Made by a program: the position numbers and the translations under genes
From: Branchiostoma floridae
Taxonomy: Eukaryota; Chordata; Leptocardii; Amphioxiformes; Branchiostomatidae
Assembly (NCBI RefSeq): GCF_000003815.2
Contig: NC_049985.1
Coordinates: 7,898,089 to 7,962,088 of the forward strand
Length of the DNA: 64,000 nt
Direction of reading: 5' to 3'
Part shown: piece by piece, positions 33,801-44,696 of the stretch
How the letters are laid out: each line of letters begins with the position of its first letter
Position numbering within the stretch: the stretch's first letter is position 1
The notes under the pieces: model-generated
What the model was told of the DNA's origin: nothing
What the model saw: only the letters and a program-made list of their open reading frames with translations
Database searches by the model: none

Positions 33801-36800
33801 GAACCAGACAAGGGCTTTAGTTCTCAGGACATGCCTCCCAAGCCGTTGGAGGTGCAGAAAATGTTCATGCCATTCAAGAGGCAAGGGTACGAAACCCTCT
33901 GGCTGGAGGACTTGTGTTGGACGTGGGAGTGGGGACTGGTGAAAAACCTTGCCATGATACAGTTTGGGGAGAGGTACAGGCTTCGGTGGAGGTCGTTCAG
34001 AGAGGCCGTGCAAAAGGCGGGCATCGATCGGCTGGATGCCACGCTGACCAGCTGTGACATCCTGAAGGAGAGCCACCTGCCCGACATGTTCCACGGACCC
34101 CCTGCCATCTGCTTCAATGGAAGGTACCAACACGAATATCTTCTCAGTTACCTCAGGCAGATGCAAGCCAAGATGACACAGCACAACAGACCCATGCTCA
34201 GCTACCTGATGCTGAACACTGCACATGAAGACTCAGGTTTGAGGGTGCAAACTCTCGACGAGGCATTCTCAGAGTACGTCCATTTTGTTGCAGGCCAACA
34301 GAACACGTTAACCATCATCTTTGCAGACCACGGGAACTCCTACGGAGACTTTTTGAAGGAGACGTATGAAGGCCAGATTGAACTGTACCACCCAGCACTC
34401 TTCATGATAGTGCCTGACAAGGTTACCAAGATTCTGGGACACAAGAAAATGAAGGCCTTAACCCTGAACCAGCACAGACTGGTCAGTTTGCTAGATGTCC
34501 ACTACACCATTACATCTCTGCTGCCAAAGAGGGAACAGACCATGAACGCAGCTCATCGCTCTCTCTACATGTTAACCCTGAATGGCCTGTTCAGTGAGAT
34601 CCCGACAAATAGGACGTGTTCACAGGTACCTCGTATCCTGCCCAACCTGTGTATCTGTGAGGGATACGACTCTCCTGTACGGAACGACTCCTACCACACG
34701 CTGTTCGCAGAGTTTGCTCTGGGGACTCTCAACAACCACATTCTACAGCAGTTTGGGGAAGCCAACCCACAGGCGGTGTCAGGGGTTGGTTCGTGCCAAA
34801 GACTGGTGGCACACGGCTTCCACAATGTGAAGGAACGACATGGAAAGGTGTGTAGAAATAATGTCCGTGGGACCAAACTAAACTAAAAAAAATTCTCGTA
34901 TGTCCATTATTTTTGTATACTCATATACACATTTTATACATCTGGTTTAGTATCATATAAGTTGTCCCTGGTGTATTCCGCATCACCCTCGATCCCTCCT
35001 ACGGTTCAGATTGCTCTTTGCCGGCAGGCAATCTGACGGGCAGTAGGGCTGGGACCTTGGTTGATACGGAATACCCCATGTTGTATTCTATATATGTATA
35101 GATGATTTGTTTATATATGTATATTTACAAAGAGGATGAAAATCAAGTTTTTAAATTTTTAGAGTTTTAGATGTATTGAGTAACATTTCAGGAACCAATA
35201 ACGTCAAATATGCTGTAGGTAAAACAGCTTGAATGTAACATTTGAAGTAACTAACTCACTCTGCAAAATCATCTATTCATGGATACTTTGGACAGAGTCA
35301 GCACTTTTATCCCTCTCCTCAAGTTTTCAATATCTTTGCTACATGCTTGTGCACTTCAGGGACTCATACCTGAACAGTTTTCATCCTATCAGAACCCCCT
35401 GCATAATCTGTCTTCCAGTCAAAGCTATCCGAAAAGACACTGGGTGCTTACGCAGCTTTCCGTGGGAAAGTGAATTTAGCCCCAACAATAGGATGCGGCT
35501 CGTCGGTCTCAGTGGGCTGTAAAAGATTTATTCATTTCCCTCCCAACAAGCCATCAGCACAAATTGATGCTCTTTGAACGGTCCAAATTCAGTTACAATT
35601 CTATTCGGGGAGGGAGTTAGGCCTTCCTGGTTTCAAACAGATAGCAACATTTGCACATCCAATCAACACCAATCAATACCCTCTCCCAGTAGGTTTTGCT
35701 GTAAGTCCTTTCTCAGGGACCCAAGCACTCCCTCCAGAGACTCCAGAAAGTTAAGCACCGGCTATTGAAAAAGGAGGTCTTTATTACCGGCCGTAAACTC
35801 AGATCAATATCTGAGGGAAGGGATGATCCTGAGTTTATTACTGCCCAAAGGCAATACGTCTCCAGGCTGCCGCATCCAAGAAATATCAGAGTAGAGTATT
35901 CGCTTACCGAGGACCCAATCTTTGTTTCATGCATGAGAACGTTTCACTTGATTCAAATGAGATGAACGTAAATCCCAGGCGTCCGGCAGTCTCCGGGCCC
36001 ACGGCTTCTCCTGGATACGTTCTGACATTCAGACTAGGAAACGTGCAGCAAGCTAAAGCTTTTGGTATGAAGGCTTCTTCAAGTGGCAACGTGGGTTGCA
36101 AAGAAAGCAGATGTAAATTCATGACAGTTTATGCGACATCTGGAAAGACACAGCAGATGAAAGGAGACTTCTGAGGCAGAGGAAATTGACAAACCGATTA
36201 AGATTACCTCCGTAATGTCAGGTCCAATTTTGACTTGCGAATTTTGGTCCTGATACATATCAGACGGAATCTCCCTTGAACTGATGTGAAAATGTAGAAG
36301 GTGTGTTTTCTTTTCTCACATCATCAGTGAACATAAGGTGTTTTAGATATTATATGGGAAACACATAAGGGAAATACTTCCTAGGTTTGAAGAGTTTCAA
36401 ATTTGTATTACTAGCAAAGTACCTCTATCAGAAGACTGTTCTAGCACTTTTGCACACATTCGTCTTTACAATAAGTGCTTCAACATTATTTCAAACTATA
36501 AGAGGCCATATAATTTCACTTAATTCCTCAGGCTAGTGTGGCTTCCCATCAAATCTCATGCAACATTTTATGGTCGTAAACAAGATGGATGCAGTCTAAA
36601 TTTACTATACAGGATACTAGATAGATGGCACTCAGCGTAAATCCTCTGCCAACGTAAGGCACATTAGGATTTACATATTTGTGTGTCTGGAGGGATTGCT
36701 AATGACTTATTGAATCTGGATCGAGAAGTACATGTACGGCTTTCCAAAATCTACATTTTCTAACATGAAAAGAAAAAATCCTGTACTCTAACTACGATAC

Positions 36801-39800
36801 TATACTTTTTTAATCATATTTAATTACATCACCAACACAATAGCAAACCAAGACTGTAACAGCACATAGCATGTATAGCAATGCTGCATCTTACGTAAAA
36901 TTATTGGGAATTGCAGATTAAAAGCACATTCAGACAAAACAGTCCTTTTAGTCCCTTGTGGTGTACTAACTAATGTAGAACCAGTCCGATACACAACTCT
37001 GGGTTTTACTTCTAACATCTAACAAGCACACAGCTGCTGTTTCCCCAATAGTCATTTACCACCAATTACCGACCCCATCTGGTGGCTCAAGATTACATGC
37101 ACCAAACAAACACTGGGACATTTCTGCTTACCATTTCTGGGGATGAACTATTCATGTTCATCCAGTGTAAGCTTCATGTTGGAATCACCATTCTTCATTT
37201 AGGGCCAGTAATTTGATTAATTACCAGTACCATATGTTCAATTGCACAGTGTTGAAACTGAGTGCCCCATTCTCCATTCCTGATATTCTACAACCCTGTC
37301 CTAAACTCCTATGGTTGCATATTGTCAAGTACACTGTGCATTGCACTTACTGATTTTGTTTTCTATTGCCCATGTTTGTTGCAATTTAATTTCCTTGTAA
37401 AATGAAAATGGAGTGTTGTTGTGGTTTTGAGTTAATGATATGCTGTGGTCTCAGTAACGGAAACACTGTCGTTAACTTTGTGGTAAGGAATTTATCACAA
37501 AGCATGAAATCATTGCAAAAAATACTTGCTCAAAATTTGACTTATGTTATAATTGTTGATATGTGATACAGCAGGAAATTGACTCATTTAGAATGAAATG
37601 ATAGTAACGAGCGAGCTTCTTTCCATGATTGGATCTGATCACCATATTTGGCTATTACAATATTAGGGCGTTAACTCCATGTACCCATCAACAATTTCAT
37701 CCACTTAGTCTAATTGTAAGAAAAAAATGCAAATTGGTAGTTCATAGTTTGGTACTTTGTTTATTGACTGAGAATGGAATGAATGCATATTAAGTAGGTG
37801 GCTAGACTGTTGATGTTATATTATATAACATTTGATGCCTACAGTTGAAACATTCATCTTACTTTGATTCTGAACATTACAAATTACTGTAAATGCAGAA
37901 ACTTTCACGGTGGTTTAATGTTCGCAGTTTTTGCTGTGGCTGCTTCAACAAAAACATTTTTCCATGGTAGTAAGAGACTACAATGCATGGTGCTACCACA
38001 AACTTAAAACCACTGCAAAAAGTTCTTTTTCCCACTATTGTGAAATTAAATCCCCGCGAACTTAATGCATTTACAGTATTTTTCTGCATCCTCTCAAATC
38101 CAGGACAGTGGACTTTATTATGGATTATGGATCACTAGCTGAATTCTTGATACAAAACATTGGTAAAAGAGGCCGTTGAGTAGATCACCAGTTAAGCCTG
38201 AGTACTGGTGTGATTTATGGAGTCTCTCTGCAAGGTGGACTAATTAGCTTAAGGCACACTTAACGATTGTTATGGCAGGCGGAATCGGCTCTGTGCAGTC
38301 AGATGAAGATGAATGACTCCACACCTTTGATACCTCTCCCGGTACTTGGCCTGTTGCAAAGTCATCAATCTTGTTCCGAACAAACTAGATTGAGTTTGGG
38401 ATTAGCATGGGATGGTGTGACTCCCATGTTAATGACCTTTCTATGGAAAGAAAAGGTCCAGGCAGTTTCTGTTATAAGTTACAACAAAGTGGACTGAAGG
38501 AACATGGCATATATCCTTGATTGAAGAAGGCGCCCAATTAGAGTACACACACGCACCCAATCCAGCACAAGTACAAGACAAATCTGTGAGGCTGAAATGT
38601 AGGATGGAAAAAAATAAAAGAAAGGATGCACCCCTTCTCCACAAATCTTGAATGCATAAAATCTAATTTATGGAGTTTACTCACTTTTCCATGGGGCAAA
38701 GGAGATGAAAATGTGTATATTTGTCCTGTGGAAATATTAATATCCTACATGCTGCTATATTGGACAAACCTTCACTTTTGTTTGTGTGCCACTCAGATGT
38801 CGCCAAATTGCGTGACTTGCATAAGAAATAGGACACTTGATGAAAGTCACTTATCTGTCTGAATGTGCTGCTTTTTGCACCTTTTGTTTGAAATTTTATT
38901 GAAATTTACCATGTGTGGACGAAGGTAGAGAAGATGTGTGTCTCACCCAGCATGGCATACAAGAAAATAATACACTGATGGTGCAATCAGCCTAGAATAT
39001 CCCAGGAGTAAGATGGCATTTCTCAGCCAATTTTATGAAGCATTCTGTGCAGTTGCTCTCATCAGTATAGCTTTTATTAAATGTCATTGTTTCTTCAGTC
39101 ATTCCTCTTTCTGCATCTCAAATGTCAGCACCACCCCAAGCACTTATAACTGGACCAGGTGCTAATGTAGGTGTCCAGATTTCCCTATCGGGTGATGAAA
39201 GTATAATGTCATTTGCTCCTTTTTCGTTCTCCTCACAATCATATTACCATCTGTTCCATCCAGGATGGTGTGGTGGTGGTGACCCTTGACCTCTATGTGC
39301 AGTCAGGTGACAGCTCTGGCCAATCGGAGGACGTCTTCACCGTGGTGGTGCAGTTTGATGAGAACGAGGACACAGCCATGACCCTCTTGGGCTACGAGCG
39401 GGTTTCCAAATACGGGCACTACAGCAAGTGTGCTGACAAAGGTGTGAACGTGAAGTTGTGCGTTTGTTCCCTCAAAAAGCCTCTACAACCTCCAGATGTC
39501 AACAAAGTTCCACGATGGAACCTGCACTACCCTATGGTGCTGGGCAGGAAAACCAAGGTGTCCGAGTTAGACAAAGGGTGCCTGTTTGCTCTGTACAGAC
39601 AGAATGAGTCAGGGGTGTCCTTTGAAGTTGCAAACGTGTGCCCAAATTTTCGATACACGGTGTGGTTTGACCTGGAGGTGTCCAACATGCACAGGTCGGT
39701 GAGAACGTCCCCTAAGAAGGACCTGAAGCCAGGTGATATCCAGTTCACTGTGGTGCTGCTGCAGACAAGAACACATCACAGCTGGAGATGGACTTACAAA

Positions 39801-39830
39801 ACTAGATACATGAGGAGAGACTATCCATGA
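18848..39830 (+). CDS. DUF229 family type II membrane protein, 1003 aa, four coding exons
   Basis: The exons are 18848-19117, 32268-32462, 32868-34847 and 39264-39830 (TGA), all phase 0. An N-terminal cytoplasmic tail is followed by a single hydrophobic segment at about residues 22-44 (ILLLKMFLVLLAVSGVYFYT), then a Glu-rich stretch and a Cys-rich lumenal region, giving a signal-anchored Golgi/secretory topology. The core has NIVLLDSLSRHHFYRSLP (D409, S412) and IIFADHGNSYGDF (D642, H643). These are the nucleophile-region and metal-ligand motifs expected of DUF229 (PF02995), part of the alkaline phosphatase/sulfatase superfamily. Residues about 329-378 form an Asp/Glu/Tyr-rich insert. Exon 4 adds a 188-residue Cys-containing C-terminal domain I do not recognise. 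The substrate is unknown. ATG 18848 precedes an in-frame ATG at 18884; the second is also possible. Confidence 0.85.
21233..21249. mobile_element. solo terminal repeat of the TAGGGCTGGG MITE family
   Basis: AGTACCCAGCCCTAG matches the right terminus of the element at 9837-10257, but the internal sequence before it does not. It is either a fragment or a chance short match. Confidence 0.4.
22130..23212. mobile_element. 1.08-kb non-autonomous DNA element with imperfect inverted ends
   Basis: The left end reads CTAACGGGAGGTGCCCCAAC then ACGGTACGCTTTTT. The right end in reverse complement reads CTAACGGGGGCCGCCCTAAG, then a duplicated AAGACGGT motif and ACGGTACGGATTTTTT. An internal CCTAACTTGGTACGCTTTTT at about 22381 repeats the left end. 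No transposase ORF and no clear target duplication were found. Confidence 0.6.
24841..25209. repeat. tandem duplication of about 170-200 bp
   Basis: Copy 1 (24841-25041) and copy 2 (25042-25209) share ACCAAATTGAA, ACATGTTCATGCAGTGAAT, GTGACCACAATATRAATCA, GAGTGCCAGTGGGAACATTT and GACCTTGAKTTTGACTTTAC in the same order. Copy 1 has extra sequence in its middle. Confidence 0.85.
25811..25833. mobile_element. terminal fragment related to the 50424-50771 element
   Basis: TGCACCCAGTATTTCAAGCC followed by CTG closely matches the right end of the element at 50424-50771. Upstream sequence has scattered GGTGC/GCACC motifs but no clear left terminus. Confidence 0.45.
26927..27045. repeat. three irregular direct repeats carrying TGATTGGTCAATCG
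   Basis: Each unit has TGATTGGTCAATCG, a short ACGTACATGT-type spacer (absent in the third copy) and TTCGATACTCTC. The TGATTGGTCAATC core is nearly palindromic and contains ATTGG. Confidence 0.8.
32463..32867 (+). other. second intron of the DUF229 gene
   Basis: GT-AG intron of 405 bp with no repeat or exon seen. Confidence 0.8.
34970..35077. mobile_element. 108-bp foldback element or remnant
   Basis: The arms GGTGTATTCCGCATCACCC and, reversed, GGGGTATTCCGTATCAACC pair imperfectly and extend to a shared CAGATTGC next to a short loop (about 35015-35027). It lies 123 bp after the exon 3 donor site. Confidence 0.65.
37885..38078. mobile_element. 194-bp MITE with TACTGTAAATGCA ends
   Basis: Outer ends TACTGTAAATGCA / TGCATTTACAGTA form inverted repeats that continue imperfectly through AAACTTTCACGG / CCGCGAACTTAA. 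TA at both edges suits a TA-target Tc1/mariner-like MITE. No ORF. Confidence 0.85.
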
Positions 39831-41329
39831 CTTCCTGTGATATTATTCTCAGATAAAGTTTTTAAAACGCTTTGATATTGTAGCTGTTAAGTTTGTGGAT
39901 TATTTCCTCATTAGTTATGTCAGGAAGTACGGAAGATGTTGTTTCTATCGTAGATCATAATATATTCATAGTTATGCAAGGAAAAAAGTGTTGCCAATCC
40001 AGAATAATATATCTAAAATCATGTACATGTACATGTATCCGACTTGACAAGTGTTGCCAGTATTGTCATTTGGTAAAAATGTCTACTCAAAACATTTCTC
40101 CTTGTGCGTCCAACTTGGAAATAAAAACGGTGTACCAACTACATATTCATAATATGATTGAAATACAATGTCAACATCTAACGTTAATACCTTATTGATA
40201 TAATGTTAATTTTCAGTCAACTTGAAGATTATGAATTTGATAACCCAGTACAGTATCAGTCAGCCACAGAATATTTTAACACAGTACGTGATCTAGAGGT
40301 CTATGCTTGAGTGTAACAAGGGTACAATTTGTAGTTATGTCAGGTATAACTTGTTCAGTGCTGTAGAACTTGTGAAGGGTCATCATAGCTTTTTCTGCTG
40401 CCAAGGATGTGAGATTAGAATGTTTTCTAAATGTCTGCCATAGAAACGTGCATTTAATGTGGAATTAATAAAGGAGTTGCTCATCTTTTAATCTTCATGG
40501 GGATGCCATGATTTCAGCAGTGTTGAAAACTGTGCCCGCCAATGTGAACAGAATAAGTGGCTATTGTTACAATGTCAGGAACAACCGCAACATATTTTTT
40601 ATGCTACTTGGGTGTTTCCTATGATGTATGAAAAGTGTACCTGGTATAGGATAGGACTACTGGGTAACTGTACAATGTAATTTGGTCAAAGTGGCATACC
40701 TAGATTTTAGATGAATTGTTATCAGGGACAAGGGCAAGATTTTGGTATTGTTATAATAATCTTTATGTTCAGTAGTATAAAGGAGCCAGGTGCTGCTATA
40801 TAGTTACATATACTTGTATGTAACAATTTGATGGGATATGTAACAAGACAAGGGAATACATTCCTCTTCTAACATCACAATGAACTTACTCTATTTTATC
40901 TCCTGATATTGCATCCTTACACCACACAGTCCACACCTATTTGTTTCCTTTTGGAAACTTTAAGGTGAATGTATAGGAATCAGACATCAATAGTGTAGAG
41001 TTTAGGGGAAAAACATCAATATGACTTTTCACTCCATAGAATCAATTGAATGGACCAATGTGTGTCCTTAAGCTATACTCTTATTATGTGTTTTTTGTCA
41101 AGTTAAGCATATTTTAATGATCCGAGAACCAACAAGTCTAACTCATTGTGGTTTTAATCATGCCTTTGACATAAATTGTCTTTACCTCCAGCGAGGTTCC
41201 TACTTACTGTCTCAAGGGGCGTATTAAGTAGTTGTGGATGTGATAAAGTGGGGGGGGGGTTAAAGTAAAACCACACTGAAAGCAGAACTGTAACCTTGAA
41301 CTACAATCTACACGAAAATCAAGTTGGCT
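39831..41329 (+). other. DUF229 3' UTR and spacer
   Basis: AT-rich, with AATAAA-type signals near 40120 and 40467 and a G run at about 41251-41260. No other feature was seen. Confidence 0.4.
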
Positions 41330-42500
41330 TGGATAGGGTTAACAAGCCAGCTACTTTATTAGCTATTCTTCCCTTGGGAATGTTCGCCCAAATCGGGTGA
41401 TCGATCCTAAAATCATTGACCACGTCCAAACCGATAGCCCCTCGCTTCTATAGCCACCTTTCTTCATACGTGACCAAAGTAAGGCTAGAACTTTCGACCC
41501 CTACACTATACGATACCCATCTCCATTACCTGAGTTTTATTTTTGATCGCTGCACACTTAACCCTCCACGCTGGGGGCAGTTAAATTATCTAGCCGGGGC
41601 TGCGCTCGTTTCTAAGGCGTGTTTCGGTGGCTTGAACAACAAAGGCCAATCCACCTGTCTGGGGTAGCTAGGATTACTTGCCAAAACAACACCGCATTCA
41701 CGCTGATCGCCTCACAAAGTGACGCAGAGACCCAACACAAAGGGGAAAGGAAAACAATATGCGTGCCGGGTCCGTTACTATCAATGAAGCAGGTGAGTTG
41801 GTAGGGCACCCCCTCTGAGCGGCCACGGAACGTCGCGAAGAGTGTACATATATGTTAGTACCACTCCGTTAGGGAGAACGTATGCCCAACCTTAAGGACA
41901 ACACACCAGAACAGGACATATAGCAGGTGCCGAGAGGGCGGCGGTCTCGAAGCTTCGTGTTGCCAGGTATGTTTAGGTATCAATGAATGAGCGCAAAGGT
42001 ATGCCCTCTTGGCATTACATTGTAGATATTCGTAGATCTACACTGTTCCAAACAGCTGGAGCTTTTGAAATGTCATGGCTAAATATTGAGACATGAGTAT
42101 CAAATGGTGTCAATCATTTTGTTTGGGAGTTTCTAACATTTAACGCCATATCTACCAAGGCTGACTTGGAACATTATCGTTTCACGGACAGTCAAAGACG
42201 TGGCCCGGGTTTGATCATGAAGAAGATAATATGTAACATTCCGGCACACAGCGAAACTTCACTCAGTACGACCCAGGAGTTCCTAGACTGTTTGTTACAA
42301 CAAAAAAAGAATTCCAAGGGCACACAGCTGGTCGTGTATCTCTAGCCGCGTCTTAACTATCGGATTGCCTCTCGTTGGAATGCTAAGCAGACATAGCGGT
42401 ACTTATGAAAGACTCTATATGGTGCACAGAAATCGTCCATTTATACTTGTAACTCCTCCTGCATAGCAATTATCGATGTTCTAAAGACCGAGTCTGTGAG
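41330..42500. other. compositionally unusual, non-coding-looking island
   Basis: Most of this stretch has many CG dinucleotides, few A/T runs and none of the ACATGTA- or TTTTA-like texture seen around it. It has no ORF longer than 83 codons and no terminal repeats. About 42000-42160 looks like ordinary local sequence. Function and origin are unknown. Confidence 0.4.
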
Positions 42501-42774
42501 GATTTCATGCGGAGCTCTACCCAGTTCGCCGTGAAGCGTGGTACTGAATAAGGTATCTCCACATGATTAGAACCCCCGCTGGACACAGCAAGTAATGACC
42601 ACCTGTCCCGAACACATTGATCTCACAGTCGAAGAAGAGAAAAGTCGGGGGCGATAGACTTACGGGGCTGTATTCATTTTCGATTTTTTTTCCCAAGCGT
42701 AATTGCACACAATTTCCCCCGGCGTACACTCTCACTTGATCCTTCCTCAATCCGTAGATAAATTTTCCCGTCTC

Positions 42775-42904
42775 GTTAACCGCTTTCTGTAAAGTAACGG
42801 TGCTCAAGAGGGCTGTGCGGAAATTCAGAGATTATTCTGCAGTTTGTGAGTTTGCATTATGACCCAAAGATCAGTGCAGAATTTTGATTGCAGAAATGTT
42901 TCTG

Positions 42905-42965
<61 letters not shown>

Positions 42966-43190
42966 GCCGACCTGTATTGCAGACAACATTTTATCCCCTA
43001 ATTAACTGCCTTCTGTAAAGTAACGGTGCTCAAGTTGCCTGTGAGGAAATTCAGAGATTAATCTGCAGTTTGTGAGTTTGAAGTATGACCCAAAGCTGTG
43101 CAGAAGTTTAATATTAGAAATGTTTCTGAGGACAGGTGTGTGTGTATATGGCCGACCTGTATTACAGACGACATTCTATCCCCTCGCTGG
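42775..43190. repeat. direct duplication of about 210 bp flanking a (GT)n microsatellite
   Basis: Both copies contain TTCTGTAAAGTAACGGTGCT, GGAAATTCAGAGATTAWTCT, CAGTTTGTGAGTTTG, GAAATGTTTCTGAGG, a GT run (about 57 bp at 42906-42962 in the first, about 10 bp in the second), GGCCGACCTGTATT and CATTYTATCCCCT. The order is the same, so this is a tandem duplication with expansion of GT in copy 1. Confidence 0.93.
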
Positions 43191-44696
43191 TAACCAGGTA
43201 ACGGGGCGCTCGCGTGCCGCCAGCATGGACAGGTACAACATGGGACCTGGACACGCTATACGCTTCTGAATACAGGGCGACCTGTCACCCGAAGAAAGGC
43301 CTTGTCATTTGCCGTCAAGGAACTTGCGTGACTCGTCAAAACCTGCCGCCTGGAAAATGTCTCCTCTTAGCTCGCACTGTTACATCGTCTCAAGGAAAAT
43401 GCTGAAAAGCTATATCCACTAGCTTCAGTTTCTAAGTCACAAATGCTCAAATTACATTCTCAAGTAACAAGTGCTACAACATATCTACTCCCTCCTTGCA
43501 CAGGTACAACTATAACGTTATTCTGTCCAGTTACACAGATATTTTGGCTTATTGATCGCCCAATACTGTACCTACCGCTCCATAATCCGATAGCGATAAC
43601 ATTCCTACTCAATCTAGAAACTGTCTTCACAACGATAACAATCACTAAGCCTCTAGTTTGGATAGAATGCATGCATGTTTTCGTACACGGGCGAAATATA
43701 CACTGAGAAGAAAGATCCATTCATCAATACGCATGACTGACTTGGCACAAAATGAAACAGACAGTTTTGTCCTGAAGAATATGAAATTTACAAGTTAACC
43801 AGGGTACGGATTGTCACGGGGTAGGGGTATGTACGTAAAAAAAATCATTTTTATCATCACCCTTGAAGAGTTTTCATTTCATTTCTTCGTGAAAATATTT
43901 CCCAAATCTCACCTTCCATTCCATAAAATTACGTCCCGAAAATAATCTTACTAATATCATATGCATATTAAATGTTTGCTTGAAAGTTGAGGACTGTATC
44001 ATCAATCAATGCAGCATACTGAGTTTTGAATGCAAAATCCACATAAGAAAACAGTGTCCAATGATTTATTGGCAGTCTTTGATCATTATTACAGGACCAT
44101 AAAACACTGACTGGGTAACGGTGTACACATGGGTCCCTGTATACAGAGCAAATGCCGTAAGGATAAAGCGCTAAGTTGAGTTAAAGCAAACATTATTCTC
44201 TGTAAAACACACAAAGCCCTTTGTTGATACCTCGTAGTGATCTGGCACTAGCTAACACGACTATATTAAAGCTGCTCCGATAACAGTATATACATTTATC
44301 TTAAACAAGCACGAAGGTTTAGACGATACAAACGTTTAACTGTTCAACATTTTTGTGAGCAAGAATGGCGCACATGATAACAGATTTCCTTATATATGTC
44401 GGATGGGAGATAAAAGCCTTCAGCACTCAGTGCATGTACAATGGAAGTTCTGAACGACAAATCTCACCAGTGTCGTTGATGTACCAGTCATAAAACATAA
44501 GATGTTTATGGTATTTGTCCTTGAACTGTGAACTCAGACTTGTGGGTGGTGTCTGTGTGTGAAATGCCGAGCAAGAAAACGTACTATTCTCCATGCATTC
44601 TCCACTGCGTGTAAAACACGAAGACAAAAGTTGAAATAGAGTTGTTCATTTCACCCCACAGTGGCGGTGTGAAAACTTCATCTGAAGGGCACAACC
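43191..44696. other. spacer / 5' flank of the 215-aa gene
   Basis: No recognised gene. A GCC-rich stretch at 43200-43260 with an ATG could be promoter or 5' exon sequence for the gene starting at 44697, but no splice link was shown. Confidence 0.3.

Larger units (their letters stand above)
34848..39263 (+). other. third intron of the DUF229 gene
   Basis: GT-AG intron of 4.4 kb. It contains a foldback sequence at 34970-35077 and a MITE at 37885-38078, listed separately. The remainder shows no supported gene; 35250-36180 is relatively complex sequence without repeats. Confidence 0.75.

Noticed and set aside
33780-34226. Minus-strand ORF of 148 codons
   Set aside because: Antisense to the catalytic exon of the DUF229 protein, which carries the DSLSR and ADHG motifs on the plus strand.
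42517-42807. Minus-strand ORF of 96 codons (KAVNETGKFIYGLRKDQVRV)
   Set aside because: Reads somewhat protein-like, but it overlaps the start of the duplicated block, has no splice partner found and no family match; kept out for lack of support.
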